DNA from: Paracoccus beibuensis | GTDB lineage: Bacteria; Pseudomonadota; Alphaproteobacteria; Rhodobacterales; Rhodobacteraceae | NCBI RefSeq assembly: GCF_026162625.1 | Contig: NZ_JAOTBD010000024.1 | Span: 1 to 55,533, forward strand | DNA length: 55,533 bases | Direction of reading: 5' to 3' | Shown here: positions 33,198 to 41,682 of the stretch, in pieces | How positions within the stretch are numbered: position 1 is the first letter of the stretch | Layout: each line of letters begins with the position of its first letter | The notes under the pieces: generated by a model | Databases searched by the model: none | Told to the model about the DNA's origin: nothing | Seen by the model: only the letters and a program-made list of their open reading frames with translations | Position numbers and translations under genes: made by a program

Positions 33198-33390
33198 GCC
33201 GCGCCTCCCTGTCGGAAGGGCGCGGGCCGTAGAGCTTCTCGCCCAGCTGGCGGACCAGTTCACGCTCGGGCCAGGTGAGGCGGTCGTCATCAGCGGAGAC
33301 CGCGAGGACGCCCTGTTCCTGCCAGCCCTCGCGCTTGACCTGTTCGGGATCCCGGCGCCGACCGCCGTAGCCATGGGGGTGCCACCTCAT
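33190..33390 (-). CDS. Small hypothetical protein in coupled early genes
   Basis: This 66-residue charged protein (MRWHPHGYGGRRRDPEQVKR... WPERELVRQLGEKLYGPRP) begins within an ATGA overlap with the RuvC-like gene's stop and ends eight bases inside the DUF6362 gene. The tight overlaps on both sides support it as real. No function is recognisable. Confidence 0.6.
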   Translation of the reverse strand: MRWHPHGYGGRRRDPEQVKREGWQEQGVLAVSADDDRLTWPERELVRQLGEKLYGPRPSDREARHG

Positions 33391-33926
33391 GCGACACCCC
33401 CTTTCGTCTCGATCGCCCAGAGCAGGATGGCGATGGCGTCGGCCTCGTTGTCGTCGGCCGGGCTGAAGCCGCGGGCGCGGACGGCGGCGACCATGGCGGC
33501 CTTGTCGGCGTTGCCCTTGCCCGCGGCGTGGCGCTTGATCGTGCCGACCGGAACGCCCTCGTAGGGCACGCCCCGCAGCTCAGCCCATGCGGTCAGCGTG
33601 GCCATGAGCCCGCCGTAGATGTGGCTCGCGTCGGTGCCTGCGTGGCGGCGGACCTCCTCGAACCAGATGGCGGCGACAGGACCGGAGAGCCGGTCGACTT
33701 CGGTCAGCCAGTTGGTGAAGCGCAGGTAGCGCATGCCGCCCCCGTCGAAGCGGCCGGGGCGGAGCGAGACGGTGCCGCTGGTGATCAGACCGTCGTGGCC
33801 GCGGATCGCCCAGCCGGTCGAGGTGCCGAGGTCGAGCGCGAGGATGCAGCGGTGGCGGGTCGTGTCGAGCGGCAGCGATTCAAACCTTGCGCCGTCGCAA
33901 TTCGGTATCAGAGTCGGCTGAGCCAT
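33387..33926 (-). CDS. RuvC-like Holliday junction resolvase
   Basis: The 179-residue protein has an RNase H-like fold with the acidic residues of RuvC-type resolvases: Asp32 in ALDLGTSTGWA, Glu in IWFEEVRRH, and the final pair in DDNEADAIAILLW. It should resolve recombination and replication intermediates before packaging. AAAGGAGA precedes ATG 33926. It is the first gene after the palindrome-rich region 33927-34266, and the two small genes that follow are coupled to it. Confidence 0.83.
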   Translation of the reverse strand: MAQPTLIPNCDGARFESLPLDTTRHRCILALDLGTSTGWAIRGHDGLITSGTVSLRPGRFDGGGMRYLRFTNWLTEVDRLSGPVAAIWFEEVRRHAGTDASHIYGGLMATLTAWAELRGVPYEGVPVGTIKRHAAGKGNADKAAMVAAVRARGFSPADDNEADAIAILLWAIETKGGVA

Positions 33927-34266
33927 GATGGGTCTCCTTTGCCGGTGGCCTGTGGTGGTGGAAGACGACGGCGGTCTGGTGCTTGGCGGTACGGGGCCGC
34001 CGTCGTCGGATCGGGAAGCACAAGGGAGCGTCACGGCGGCGCGCGCGGCTGGCCCGGACGTATGGGAGGAGTGGCCAACCCTGTGGGGTGGCCCTCCCAT
34101 ACGTAGTATGGGGGTTTGACACCTAACTGTTCCGAGGCGCTCAAGTGGCTGAAATCATTACGGAATAAGACTTCATGAAGTCTTCGGACATGAGTCAGGG
34201 ACCTAACTCTTATTTGCCCGTAACCCGTTGATTTCGTTGAGTGCACAGTTGGCGCTGTCATATGAG
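33927..34266. promoter_or_regulatory. Palindrome-rich intergenic region (control region or origin candidate)
   Basis: 340 bases without a supported gene hold several symmetric elements. They are a 12-base inverted repeat forming a long hairpin (34058-34069 with 34093-34104), a perfect 17-base hairpin element CCCATAC-GTA-GTATGGG (34096-34112), and a perfect 18-base palindrome AAGACTTCATGAAGTCTT (34167-34184). ACCTAACT occurs at 34131 and 34201, and inverted at 34285. ATGAGTCAGG occurs at 34190 and 34262. The right half is more AT-rich than its surroundings. It lies downstream of the primase/helicase gene and upstream of the resolvase gene. Confidence 0.6.
34167..34184. promoter_or_regulatory. 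18-base perfect palindrome, operator candidate
   Basis: AAGACTTCATGAAGTCTT is its own reverse complement over all 18 bases. A fully symmetric site without loop, in an AT-richer stretch upstream of the resolvase operon, is what a dimeric repressor or recombinase would bind. Confidence 0.55.
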
Positions 34267-34286
34267 TCAGGCCTCACTCATATGAG
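34260..34286. promoter_or_regulatory. Inverted repeat overlapping the primase gene end
   Basis: CATATGAGT and ACTCATATG flank an 8-base spacer; the right arm also forms the perfect 12-base palindrome ACTCATATGAGT (34276-34287). The element covers the stop codon of the primase/helicase gene and extends into its last codons, so it is shared between coding and regulatory use. Confidence 0.5.
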
Positions 34287-36588
34287 TTAGGTCGTCCTCG
34301 AGCCCCTCCGGGTAGACCCAGACGGCGGGGTTCTCGACCTGCAGGCAGAGCCCGGATTGGGGGCACTTGAAGTGGCTGGGCAGGACCGGACGGGCGGTTG
34401 TAGTGACCTCGCCGGTTTCTGGATCGACATGCTCGACGGGCGCGCCGAACTGCATGCCTTCCACGCAGAGATAGCCGAACCGCGACCGGGTGACGGGGAA
34501 GCCGAACCCCGAGGGGTCGCGCAGGAACTTCACGAAGCCCTTGGTCGCCAGCACGCTGAGGCGCTCGCGGATGGTGTGCTTGCTGCCCAGACCGCCCCGG
34601 TTCTCGAAGGTCTCGGCGAACTGCATGGCGGTGTAGAGGCGCTCGCTCGCCGCCTCATCCAGCAGCATGCCGAGGATCACATCGTGCTTGCGCAGCCGCT
34701 CGGCATCGAGTTTGGCGCCGACCTCCTTGCGCACCAGGCGCTCGTTCAGCGGGTTCAGCTCGACCCATTCGCCCTTCACCTTGTCGATCAGCTTGCCCGG
34801 CAGCGCGGGGCCGTTCCGCAATTCGATCTCCAGCCTGCGGACGCTGCTGTCCTCGTCGGGCCGGTGCATGAGCAGCCCGGAGGTGTAGAAACCCCGCAGC
34901 GCGCTGGCGCCGGACAGGGCGAGGAAGGGATCGTCCTTGACCTGATGCTTGGTGGCCTTGCGGGTGTGGTGGGCGAGGATGACGCCCGCGTCCGGATTGA
35001 CCGCCTCGCGCAAAAGCTCCACCCGGTCTTTCAGGAAGAACATCATGGCGGTGTTGTCGTTCTCGCCGCCGCCCTCAGGGCCGCCATCGAAGAGGTTGCG
35101 GATCGGGTCGATGACGATGATGTCGGGTGGCGCGTCGGGGAATGCGGCCCGGATCGCCTCGGCCGCGCGGGCGACGCCTTCCGCGTCGAGCAGCAGCTTC
35201 AGCTTCGGCGTGGCGATGAAGGTGTCGCGCGCGGCGGCGATCACGGCGGCAGGCAGCGCGATCTGCTGCATGCGCTCGCGCAGATAGTGATACTGGATCT
35301 CGGCCTGCAGATAGAACACGCGCAGCGGCCGGGGCGGCGTGAAGCCGAGGAACGGCACGCCAGCGGCCATGTGCACGAGCCATGAGATCAGGAAGTCGCT
35401 CTTGCCGACCTTGGGCGCCCCGCCCAGCACCAGGAGACCGCCTGGCGTCAGCACGCGCGGCCCGATGACGTCCTCGGGCATGGGGCTCGTGTCGTCGAGC
35501 AGAGCGCCGAGGCTGAAGGTAGGCAGCGGGCTGGCCGGGGCATCGACATGGGCCGCGCGCAGGAGCGGCGGGCCGTTGCGCTTCACATGCAGCTCCCAGA
35601 GGCGTTCGGACTCGGCCATCAGCCGATCGAGCGGCCAGGACGGGCGCAGCATGGCGGCGTTGTAGCCGCAGATCGCCTCCCAGCCCGCGAACGGGTCGAG
35701 GCGGCCCTCGTGCACCAGGCGCACGTAATGGCCGATGGCGGCGCTGGCCCCCTGGAACCGGGACCAGTCGTCGACCGCGCCTTCGCGCACCGGCGTGGTG
35801 AGCACCGCGTCGATGCCGGGCTTGGCCTGCGGGGCCGAAACGTCGCTGGCGAAGCCCACGCCGGGCAGCGGCGGCATCTCGGCGACCCGTTCGGCGAAAT
35901 CCGCAAGATCCACCTCAACGTCGCGATGTTCGCGGATCTGCACGAGGCGTTGATGGCCGTGCTTGTGATAGACGGTGCCTGGCACCCGGATCGGCTGGTG
36001 CGCCGAGCGGAAATGCGTGTCGCCGCCGACCTTCACGGCGATCTCGCCGCGCAGGCGGCAGAGGGTGGCCAGGTCCTCACCTTCGACGGGTTCGGTCAGT
36101 TTCCACCAGACATGGAGCTTGGCCGCACCCTCGGGCGTCCGCCCACCGCTCTCGATGATCAGCGAGGGCGGGCCGAGGTGGCGGGTGACATGGTCCAGCT
36201 TGGCCGGGATGTCGCCTGCGTCGAGATCGACGACGATGGCCTGCATCTGCAGCACATCGGCGGCGCGGGCCTGGCCCTGTTCCTCGACCGTGCCGGGAAT
36301 GACATAGACGGCGGCGGCTTCGCGGTTCGCCCATCCGGCGAAAGTTGCGAGTTTCTCGGGCGCAGTGTCGTCGGCCGGGATCCAGATGTTGTGCGGCTTG
36401 CCGTCCCGGCCCTGACCCTTGTCGACGAAGCCGCGGAGCGGGATCAGCCCCTCGCACCAGCTGAACACGGTGTCGAGAAAGACGGCGATCTGCTCGGGGT
36501 CGGGGTCGCAACCGAACGGGTTCTCGGACGGCGGGCCGTCGTTGAAGTCCATCCACGGGTTGAAATGCAGGATGCCGTCGTCGCTCAT
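34267..36588 (-). CDS. Primase/helicase: RepB-like N-terminus plus AAA ATPase
   Basis: The 773-residue protein has an N-terminal primase-like part (about 30-240, with IVVDLDAGDIPAKLDHV and FRSAHQPIRVPG) and a RepA-like replicative ATPase: Walker A GGAPKVGKS (389-397) and Walker B DIIVIDPIRNLF (about 489-500). A winged-helix-like C-terminus follows (about 650-720). It is the main phage replication protein, priming and unwinding DNA. ATG 36588 overlaps the nuclease gene's stop as ATGA. The gene ends inside an inverted repeat. Confidence 0.85.
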   Translation of the reverse strand: MSDDGILHFNPWMDFNDGPPSENPFGCDPDPEQIAVFLDTVFSWCEGLIPLRGFVDKGQGRDGKPHNIWIPADDTAPEKLATFAGWANREAAAVYVIPGTVEEQGQARAADVLQMQAIVVDLDAGDIPAKLDHVTRHLGPPSLIIESGGRTPEGAAKLHVWWKLTEPVEGEDLATLCRLRGEIAVKVGGDTHFRSAHQPIRVPGTVYHKHGHQRLVQIREHRDVEVDLADFAERVAEMPPLPGVGFASDVSAPQAKPGIDAVLTTPVREGAVDDWSRFQGASAAIGHYVRLVHEGRLDPFAGWEAICGYNAAMLRPSWPLDRLMAESERLWELHVKRNGPPLLRAAHVDAPASPLPTFSLGALLDDTSPMPEDVIGPRVLTPGGLLVLGGAPKVGKSDFLISWLVHMAAGVPFLGFTPPRPLRVFYLQAEIQYHYLRERMQQIALPAAVIAAARDTFIATPKLKLLLDAEGVARAAEAIRAAFPDAPPDIIVIDPIRNLFDGGPEGGGENDNTAMMFFLKDRVELLREAVNPDAGVILAHHTRKATKHQVKDDPFLALSGASALRGFYTSGLLMHRPDEDSSVRRLEIELRNGPALPGKLIDKVKGEWVELNPLNERLVRKEVGAKLDAERLRKHDVILGMLLDEAASERLYTAMQFAETFENRGGLGSKHTIRERLSVLATKGFVKFLRDPSGFGFPVTRSRFGYLCVEGMQFGAPVEHVDPETGEVTTTARPVLPSHFKCPQSGLCLQVENPAVWVYPEGLEDDLTHMSEA

Positions 36589-37355
36589 GCGGGCAGCCCC
36601 CAGCAGCGCTCGGACCACGGGCAGAAGCGGCATTCGAAGAAGTCGGACGTGGTCGCGACGCGTGGCAGAAGCTCGCCCGCATCGGTCGCCTGCAGGATCC
36701 GCACGCCCCGGTCGGACATGCGCTGCGCGAGATCGGCGTCGAAAGGCACCAGTTCATGGTGCATCTCGGCCGTGTCCTTGTTGATCGCAGTGAAGAGCGC
36801 GGGCGCGGCGCTGATGCCGGGCACGCTGGTTTCCATGTAGGCCTGATAGACCGCGATCTGGGCGGCATAGACCGGCTTCGATTTGGTCACACCGTCCTTG
36901 ACGCAGGCGCGCCAGTTCTTGGCGTTCATCGTCTTGCATTCCCACAGTGCGGGAACGGCCAGACCGAAGCCTTCGGGCCCGGCCGCGACGATGCCGTCGA
37001 CATGACCGCGGATGCGTCCGCCCGCGACTGAGAAGCCGAACTGGCCGCCATCTGGCCGGTTGCCCTTGCGGGTGTAGAGCTCGAAACCCGCGCCGCGCAG
37101 CCAGGCGACGGCCAGATCCTCGAGCGCGTGACCGATGGCGAAGATGCGCAGCGACTGGCCGCTGAAGTCCTGGCCCTCGTCCTTCGGCGTCGCCGTGAAC
37201 TCGAACTGCAGCGCCCGCTCGCAGGCATGGCCGAGGCGCGAGCCGCCCAGATAGTCGCGGGGCGGCCGCATCGCCTGATCGGCGGTCAGCGCCCGATCGA
37301 CCGCGGCGTTGACCCGCTCTGCGAAACTCGGCCGGTGATTGTAATCGAGGGTCAA
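36585..37355 (-). CDS. Cas4-like PD-(D/E)XK exonuclease with Fe-S cysteines
   Basis: The 256-residue protein has the nuclease core Asp120 (GHVDGIV), Glu139 and Lys141 (WECKTMN), and four cysteines placed as in Cas4/AddB nucleases: Cys45, Cys242, Cys245 and Cys251. It probably resects DNA ends for the Sak4-like annealing pathway. The start is TTG 37355, overlapping the stop of the upstream gene by TTGA; no better start precedes the conserved part. It is not linked to any CRISPR array. Confidence 0.83.
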   Translation of the reverse strand: MTLDYNHRPSFAERVNAAVDRALTADQAMRPPRDYLGGSRLGHACERALQFEFTATPKDEGQDFSGQSLRIFAIGHALEDLAVAWLRGAGFELYTRKGNRPDGGQFGFSVAGGRIRGHVDGIVAAGPEGFGLAVPALWECKTMNAKNWRACVKDGVTKSKPVYAAQIAVYQAYMETSVPGISAAPALFTAINKDTAEMHHELVPFDADLAQRMSDRGVRILQATDAGELLPRVATTSDFFECRFCPWSERCWGLPA

Positions 37356-37762
37356 AACGGCACCTCCGGCGTCTGCGCCCGGGCGATGTCGGACGTGGCC
37401 TCGCGGAAGCCCTCGACGGCTTCCTCGATAAGCGCGCGCACCTGCGCCTCGGTCAGATCCGCAAGCGGGGTGGCCCAGCCGATCTCGTCCATCAGCAGCG
37501 CCACGCGCTTCATGGTGGCGGTGATCGCGGCGCGCTCTTCCTCGGTCAGGTCAACCATGGCGAAACGCTCCCGCGCCAAGCGCGTCCAGAAGGACTGGCA
37601 GGGCATCGAGCAGAACCAGACCGAGGGCCGGGGCTGCTTCGACCGGTGCGGATCGAACCAGCCAAAACCACGGGTGGGTTGCCGGCAGACAGCACAGAGC
37701 GTCCCACGCGGATGCCAGAGCCGCCGCTGGTCCTCGGCCGTGATGGGGGTGGATGTGGACAT
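37352..37762 (-). CDS. DUF6511-like zinc-finger protein
   Basis: The 136-residue protein has an N-terminal four-Cys cluster (LCAVCRQPTRGFGWFDPH... WFCSMPCQSFW) and a helical C-terminal part (LTEEERAAITATMKRVAL). This resembles DUF6511. It probably binds zinc and may act in replication, since it lies between helicase and nuclease genes with overlapping or near-touching ends. Confidence 0.72.
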   Translation of the reverse strand: MSTSTPITAEDQRRLWHPRGTLCAVCRQPTRGFGWFDPHRSKQPRPSVWFCSMPCQSFWTRLARERFAMVDLTEEERAAITATMKRVALLMDEIGWATPLADLTEAQVRALIEEAVEGFREATSDIARAQTPEVPF

Positions 37763-37765
37763 GGG

Positions 37766-39454
37766 TCATGCCGCCCTCCGTTCGGGCCGGGCGGCCGTGT
37801 CGATCAACTGGCGGATGGCGCGCTTGTTGAAGCCGAAGGTCATGAGCGCCGAGGCCCGGTAGCGCGTCAGGCCGAAGTCATGGCGGCACTCGGGCGGCAG
37901 GTACTGCAGCTGCTTTTCAGTCGGCGGCTGGCGCAGCCAAGAGCGGGTCTTGAAGGCGCTCTCGTCGGTCTCATGGGTGTTCAGCCAGTCGTCGGCTTGC
38001 GCGAGACAGACCGTGCGCTCGCCCACACCCAGCAGATGCGGGCGTTCGCCTTTGGCCCCGCCGATGGCGTACCAGACCCCGTCCAGCCAGAAGATGCCGC
38101 CCCAGGCGGCGAAGCCCGTTGCCATCAGCGCGTCGTCCGTGCCGTAGAGGTCGACCCACGCGAAGCTGGACCGCTTCAGCAGGTCGATCTCGGTCATCAT
38201 GAAGCCCGAGAGCGGCGCGGCGTCCCCGCCTTCGCCTGCATCCAGATCCTCGCGGGGGAACGCCTCACCGCAGAGCGGGCATTCGGTGGCGGCCAGCGGG
38301 ATCTCCGCCTCGCAGGCCGGACAGGTCTTGGTGGGCGCCTCGCCGGTCTCAGTCTTGCCGTCGAGATCGACATCCTGTTCCAGCGTGCCGTGGATCAGGC
38401 TCGACGTCCCGAAATCCAGCACGACGCAGTCGGTCTTGACGATGCCGGGATGTTCCTCGGGATCGACGGTGCGCAGCCCGCGCCCGACCATCTGGATCAT
38501 GGTGGACTTGTAGGAGCTGGGGCGCAGCAGCACGACGCAGGAGGTGGGCGGATGGTCCCAGCCTTCGGTCAGCACCGCCACGTTGACCACGACGCGGATG
38601 TCGCCCGCCGCGTAGTCGGCGAGGATCGCCTTGCGGGTTTCTGCCGCCAGATCGCCGTGGATCAGCGCGGCGGAAACGCCAGCAGCCCTGAACGCGTCGG
38701 TGACATGCTCGGCGTGCGCGACGGTGGAGCAGAACACCACGGTCTGCCGATCGCCCGCCTTCTCCTTCCAGTGGCGGATCACCTCGTCGGTGACGGGGGC
38801 GCGGTCCATGATGCCCGCCACTTCCGCCATGTCGAAATCCGACATCGTCTTGCGGACCGAGCGCAGTTCTTCCTGCACGCCCACGTCGATGACGAAGGTG
38901 CGCGGCGGCACGAGGTGGCCCGAGGCGATCAGCTCGCCCAGCCGCACCTGGTCGGCGACATTGTCGAAGACCTCGCGCAGGCCCTTCTTGTCGCCCCGGT
39001 TCGGCGTGGCGGTGACCCCGAAGATGCGGGCGTCGGGATTGGCCTCGCGCACCCGGTCGATGATGCGGCGATAACTGTCGGCGACGGCATGGTGCGCCTC
39101 GTCGACGACCAGCAGATCGAGGCGCGGCATGTCGGCTATGTTCGAGGCCCGCGCCAGCGTCGGCACCATGGCGAAGGCGACTTGGCCGCTCCAGGACTTC
39201 TCGGTCGCGTCGATGACCGATGTGGCGACGCCCGGCACCACGCGCTGGAACTTGGCGCGGTTTTGGGCTGTCAGCTCGTCGCGATGGGCGAGCACGCAGG
39301 CCTTCGCGCCGTCGCCGATCATCTCGCCGGTGACCGCCGAGAGCATGATGGTCTTGCCCGCGCCGGTGGGCGCCACACCCAGCGTGTTGCCGCGGGAGGC
39401 GAGCGCAGCCACGCTGCGCTCGACGAAGGTTTTCTGGCGGGGGCGCAGGCGCAT
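37766..39454 (-). CDS. DEAD/DEAH-box helicase (superfamily 2)
   Basis: The 562-residue protein has SF2 motifs in order: motif I GVAPTGAGKT (26-35), II VVDEAHHA (about 115-122), III TATPN, and VI QMVGRGLRT (about 320-328). A zinc finger CPACEAEIPLAATECPLCGEAF (about 383-403) follows, with a C-terminal part of unknown fold. It resembles phage UvsW/RecQ-like helicases that process replication forks. GGGGGA precedes the start. Confidence 0.87.
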   Translation of the reverse strand: MRLRPRQKTFVERSVAALASRGNTLGVAPTGAGKTIMLSAVTGEMIGDGAKACVLAHRDELTAQNRAKFQRVVPGVATSVIDATEKSWSGQVAFAMVPTLARASNIADMPRLDLLVVDEAHHAVADSYRRIIDRVREANPDARIFGVTATPNRGDKKGLREVFDNVADQVRLGELIASGHLVPPRTFVIDVGVQEELRSVRKTMSDFDMAEVAGIMDRAPVTDEVIRHWKEKAGDRQTVVFCSTVAHAEHVTDAFRAAGVSAALIHGDLAAETRKAILADYAAGDIRVVVNVAVLTEGWDHPPTSCVVLLRPSSYKSTMIQMVGRGLRTVDPEEHPGIVKTDCVVLDFGTSSLIHGTLEQDVDLDGKTETGEAPTKTCPACEAEIPLAATECPLCGEAFPREDLDAGEGGDAAPLSGFMMTEIDLLKRSSFAWVDLYGTDDALMATGFAAWGGIFWLDGVWYAIGGAKGERPHLLGVGERTVCLAQADDWLNTHETDESAFKTRSWLRQPPTEKQLQYLPPECRHDFGLTRYRASALMTFGFNKRAIRQLIDTAARPERRAA

Positions 39455-39468
39455 GGCCGAGATCCCCC

Positions 39469-40092
39469 TTACTGCGCCCAGCTCGGCCGACCGGCGGCGC
39501 CGGAGGCGGACGCGGGCTGACTGGGCTGGGTGGCCGTGGTGGGCTGCTGCGCGGCGTGGCCCTGCGCCGGGGCGGCGGCGAACTGCGGCGCGACCGTGCC
39601 CATCAGCGCGGCGTAGTCGCGATGATCGGGGGTGACCGCGGCGCGGATCTCGTTCTTGTCCTCGCCGTTGGTGTCCTGGCCGATGTCGATGCGGGCGACG
39701 AATTCGACCCCATCGAGATCGCCGAACCCGTTGATGCGGCGGCGGGCCTGCGCCTCGGGCGAGTTGTCCTTGTCCGACACGCCGCGCGCCGAGTTGAGGA
39801 TGCCGCGGATCAGGCCGCGCCCCATGTTGGCCCAGTCAGGGCCCTTCGGGCTGTAGAGGCCGATCAGCGACCAGACCTTGCGCCGGGCATAGGGCCCCTC
39901 GACCACGGTGTATTCGGCGTCGAGGTAGACGGCGCCGGTGGCGGCGCGGCGCGCCCAGCCGCCGGTCCAGCCCTGCGAGGGGTCGTCGAAGCCACCGGGG
40001 CGGAGCGTCAGGCGCACCTTGGCGAGGGTGCCCTTCGGGATCACGTTGGTGTTGGATTGCGCGGAGTTGAAGTCGTTCCAGGGTCCGGACAT
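39469..40092 (-). CDS. Conserved phage recombination/replication accessory protein
   Basis: The 207-residue protein has a beta-rich N-terminal domain (about 20-90 with AEYTVVEGPYARRKVWSLIGLYS), a central VEFVARIDIGQDTNGEDKNEIRAAV and a disordered Gln/Ala/Pro-rich tail ending PSWAQ. The tail is like that of single-strand-binding proteins, and the place beside a Sak4-like ATPase suits an SSB-like protein. That is inference from layout; no motif proves it. Confidence 0.6.
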   Translation of the reverse strand: MSGPWNDFNSAQSNTNVIPKGTLAKVRLTLRPGGFDDPSQGWTGGWARRAATGAVYLDAEYTVVEGPYARRKVWSLIGLYSPKGPDWANMGRGLIRGILNSARGVSDKDNSPEAQARRRINGFGDLDGVEFVARIDIGQDTNGEDKNEIRAAVTPDHRDYAALMGTVAPQFAAAPAQGHAAQQPTTATQPSQPASASGAAGRPSWAQ

Positions 40093-40096
40093 TGCG

Positions 40097-40175
40097 CGGC
40101 TCCTTTCAGTTGGAGGATGGGACGCGCAGAGGCGTCAGAAGGGGAAAGCCACCCCGGCAACCAGATCGGGACACC
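40097..40175 (-). repeat. Leader repeat, copy A
   Basis: The segment upstream of the gene starting at 40092 aligns with 41599-41682. Shared blocks on the minus strand include GATC-GGT/TGG, GTGGCTTT-CCC, a TTC block and CCTCCAAC-GAAAG before the start codon. It is about 75-80% similar over some 80 bases. Confidence 0.55.
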
Positions 40176-40193
40176 GGGCGTGGCGAGAGGCGC

Positions 40194-41069
40194 TCAGCCA
40201 TGGCCGGGCTCCTGCGCGGGCGCGGGATCGGCCGGGGTCACCGGCGGCCAGGTCAGGCGTTCGGAGGCAGGCGCCGCGGGGCGCTGGATCTTCTCCATCA
40301 GGCGGCCGAGATGCGGGGCCTCGACCTTGTCGAGGCGGCCGGAACGGTCCTTGGCCGGATAGCCCCAGGGGTTCAGCGTATGGCAGACGAAGGCGCGCTG
40401 CGGCTGGCCGCCCTGGTCCGGGATGTCGGCCATGGTGATGACCTGATCGACGATCCCCGGCAGCTCGAGCCCGGTCTTCGAGCCGTCGATCTGCGGCTGG
40501 AAGACCTTGCGGTTGAAGTCGTCGGCCCGCTCGTCGAGGATGCCCACGAACCAGACATGCTTTCCGCGCGTGTGCTGCAGGTGCGTCAACCACCCGATCA
40601 TCTCGCGGCCGTGCAGCCCGTAGGCGCCACGGATGTCGGGTTTGCCGGTCTTCTCGGAGAGCGCCTCGGGCTGGCCGCGGCACCACTGGAAGCAGAGCCG
40701 CCCGGCCACGGTGATCGAGTCGATGAAGACGGTCTCGTACTTCCCGATCACCGCGGGATCGCCGTAACGCCCGCAGACCTCGTCGAAATGCGCCTGGCTG
40801 TAGGGCTGGTCCTCGCGCAGCGCCGGGTTCGGCCCACCGATGAACACCGCGAAGTCGCGGCATTCCTTCCAGGTGCGGGGCCGGAGCGTGTCGATCTCCA
40901 GCCCCTCGACCGCCAGATCCCCAGCCTCGAGGTCGAGGAAGAGCGTTGTGGAGGCGTTCAGCGTCCAGAGCAGGCTGGTCTTGCCGATGCCGGACCGGCC
41001 AAAGATAACGCCCTTGATGCCCTTGCGCTGCGCGAGCCGCTCGTCGGCGCCGATGATGGGAAGGGCCAT
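40194..41069 (-). CDS. Sak4-like AAA ATPase (phage recombination)
   Basis: The 291-residue protein has Walker A GRSGIGKTS (24-32), Walker B KYETVFIDSI (about 112-121) and a RecA-like core. This is the pattern of Sak4 single-strand annealing ATPases (AAA_24). With the Cas4-like nuclease and the possible SSB it makes a complete phage recombination module. The start at 41069 touches the next gene upstream as TGATG. A C-terminal Pro-rich tail ends PAQEPGHG. Confidence 0.82.
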   Translation of the reverse strand: MALPIIGADERLAQRKGIKGVIFGRSGIGKTSLLWTLNASTTLFLDLEAGDLAVEGLEIDTLRPRTWKECRDFAVFIGGPNPALREDQPYSQAHFDEVCGRYGDPAVIGKYETVFIDSITVAGRLCFQWCRGQPEALSEKTGKPDIRGAYGLHGREMIGWLTHLQHTRGKHVWFVGILDERADDFNRKVFQPQIDGSKTGLELPGIVDQVITMADIPDQGGQPQRAFVCHTLNPWGYPAKDRSGRLDKVEAPHLGRLMEKIQRPAAPASERLTWPPVTPADPAPAQEPGHG

Positions 41070-41365
41070 CACTGGCCCTCCTTCTTCATCACCGCCGTAG
41101 CGGCGCGATCTGCACCGATGCACCCGGCCTCACGGGCGAGCTTGTAAAGCCGCTTCAGCGCATCGGCGCGGCGGTAGGCGGCCGTGCTCTCGCGTTCCGC
41201 TTCCACGATCGCGAAGGCGATCTCGTCGACGGTCGCCTCGACGATGGGCAACGGCTCGCGCGGCTCGTCTCCGGCGCGCTGCGGAAATGCGATGGTTTCG
41301 GGGAGGTCTTCGAGGGCGTAGCTCGCCTTGCGAAGACGGGTGATGTCGTCCGGCTGGTCCGGCAT
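41069..41365 (-). CDS. Small helical protein coupled to Sak4-like gene
   Basis: The 98-residue protein (MPDQPDDITRLRKASYALED... VEAERESTAAYRRADALKRLYKLAREAG) is mainly helical. Its stop overlaps the Sak4-like start as TGATG, so translation is coupled. I recognise no family; it may be a partner of the recombination ATPase. Confidence 0.6.
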   Translation of the reverse strand: MPDQPDDITRLRKASYALEDLPETIAFPQRAGDEPREPLPIVEATVDEIAFAIVEAERESTAAYRRADALKRLYKLAREAGCIGADRAATAVMKKEGQ

Positions 41366-41403
41366 GGCGGTTCTCCGTGAGATGAGGTGATCGAGGAGGC
41401 GCA

Positions 41404-41598
41404 TCACGCGGCCTCGCGGACGTCGGGCGCGGGCTCGGCGACGTAGATCGCCAGCAGCGGCGTCCCGTCGGCATGGGCGCCGGCGTCCTCGATCTGATAG
41501 TTGCGGTTGGGCTCGCAGACCTCGGTCAGCTCCCAGCGGCGATAGAGCCCCGGAAGACGCCTGAAATCCTCGAGCGACAGATCGGCAGTGCGGTTCAT
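41404..41598 (-). CDS. Small conserved protein, unknown
   Basis: The 64-residue protein (MNRTADLSLEDFRRLPGLYR... ADGTPLLAIYVAEPAPD) has an alpha-beta look. It follows leader repeat B directly. Function is not recognisable; size and codon pattern make it plausible as a real gene. Confidence 0.55.
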   Translation of the reverse strand: MNRTADLSLEDFRRLPGLYRRWELTEVCEPNRNYQIEDAGAHADGTPLLAIYVAEPAPDVREAA

Positions 41599-41682
41599 GC
41601 GTGTCTGCTTTCGGTTGGAGGGAAGGCGCTCGGGGCGCTCGAATGGGAAAAGCCACCGGCGGGACCGGATCGGGACATCCGT
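41599..41682 (-). repeat. Leader repeat, copy B
   Basis: It pairs with copy A at 40097-40175. On the minus strand this copy contains CCGG-TCCCG-CCGG followed by TGGCTTTT, a weak terminator-like hairpin just after the stop of the sigma-like gene. Being present twice in front of separate early genes suggests a shared control element such as an antitermination or attenuation site. Confidence 0.55.

Noticed and set aside
34031..34261. Leftward frame of 76 codons in the palindrome-rich region
   Set aside because: It covers the hairpins and repeats, lacks a ribosome site and its sequence is explained by the inverted repeats.
36585..37355. Idea that the Cas4-like gene signals a CRISPR system
   Set aside because: No repeat-spacer array and no other cas gene anywhere in the window; Cas4-like nucleases are common in phages.
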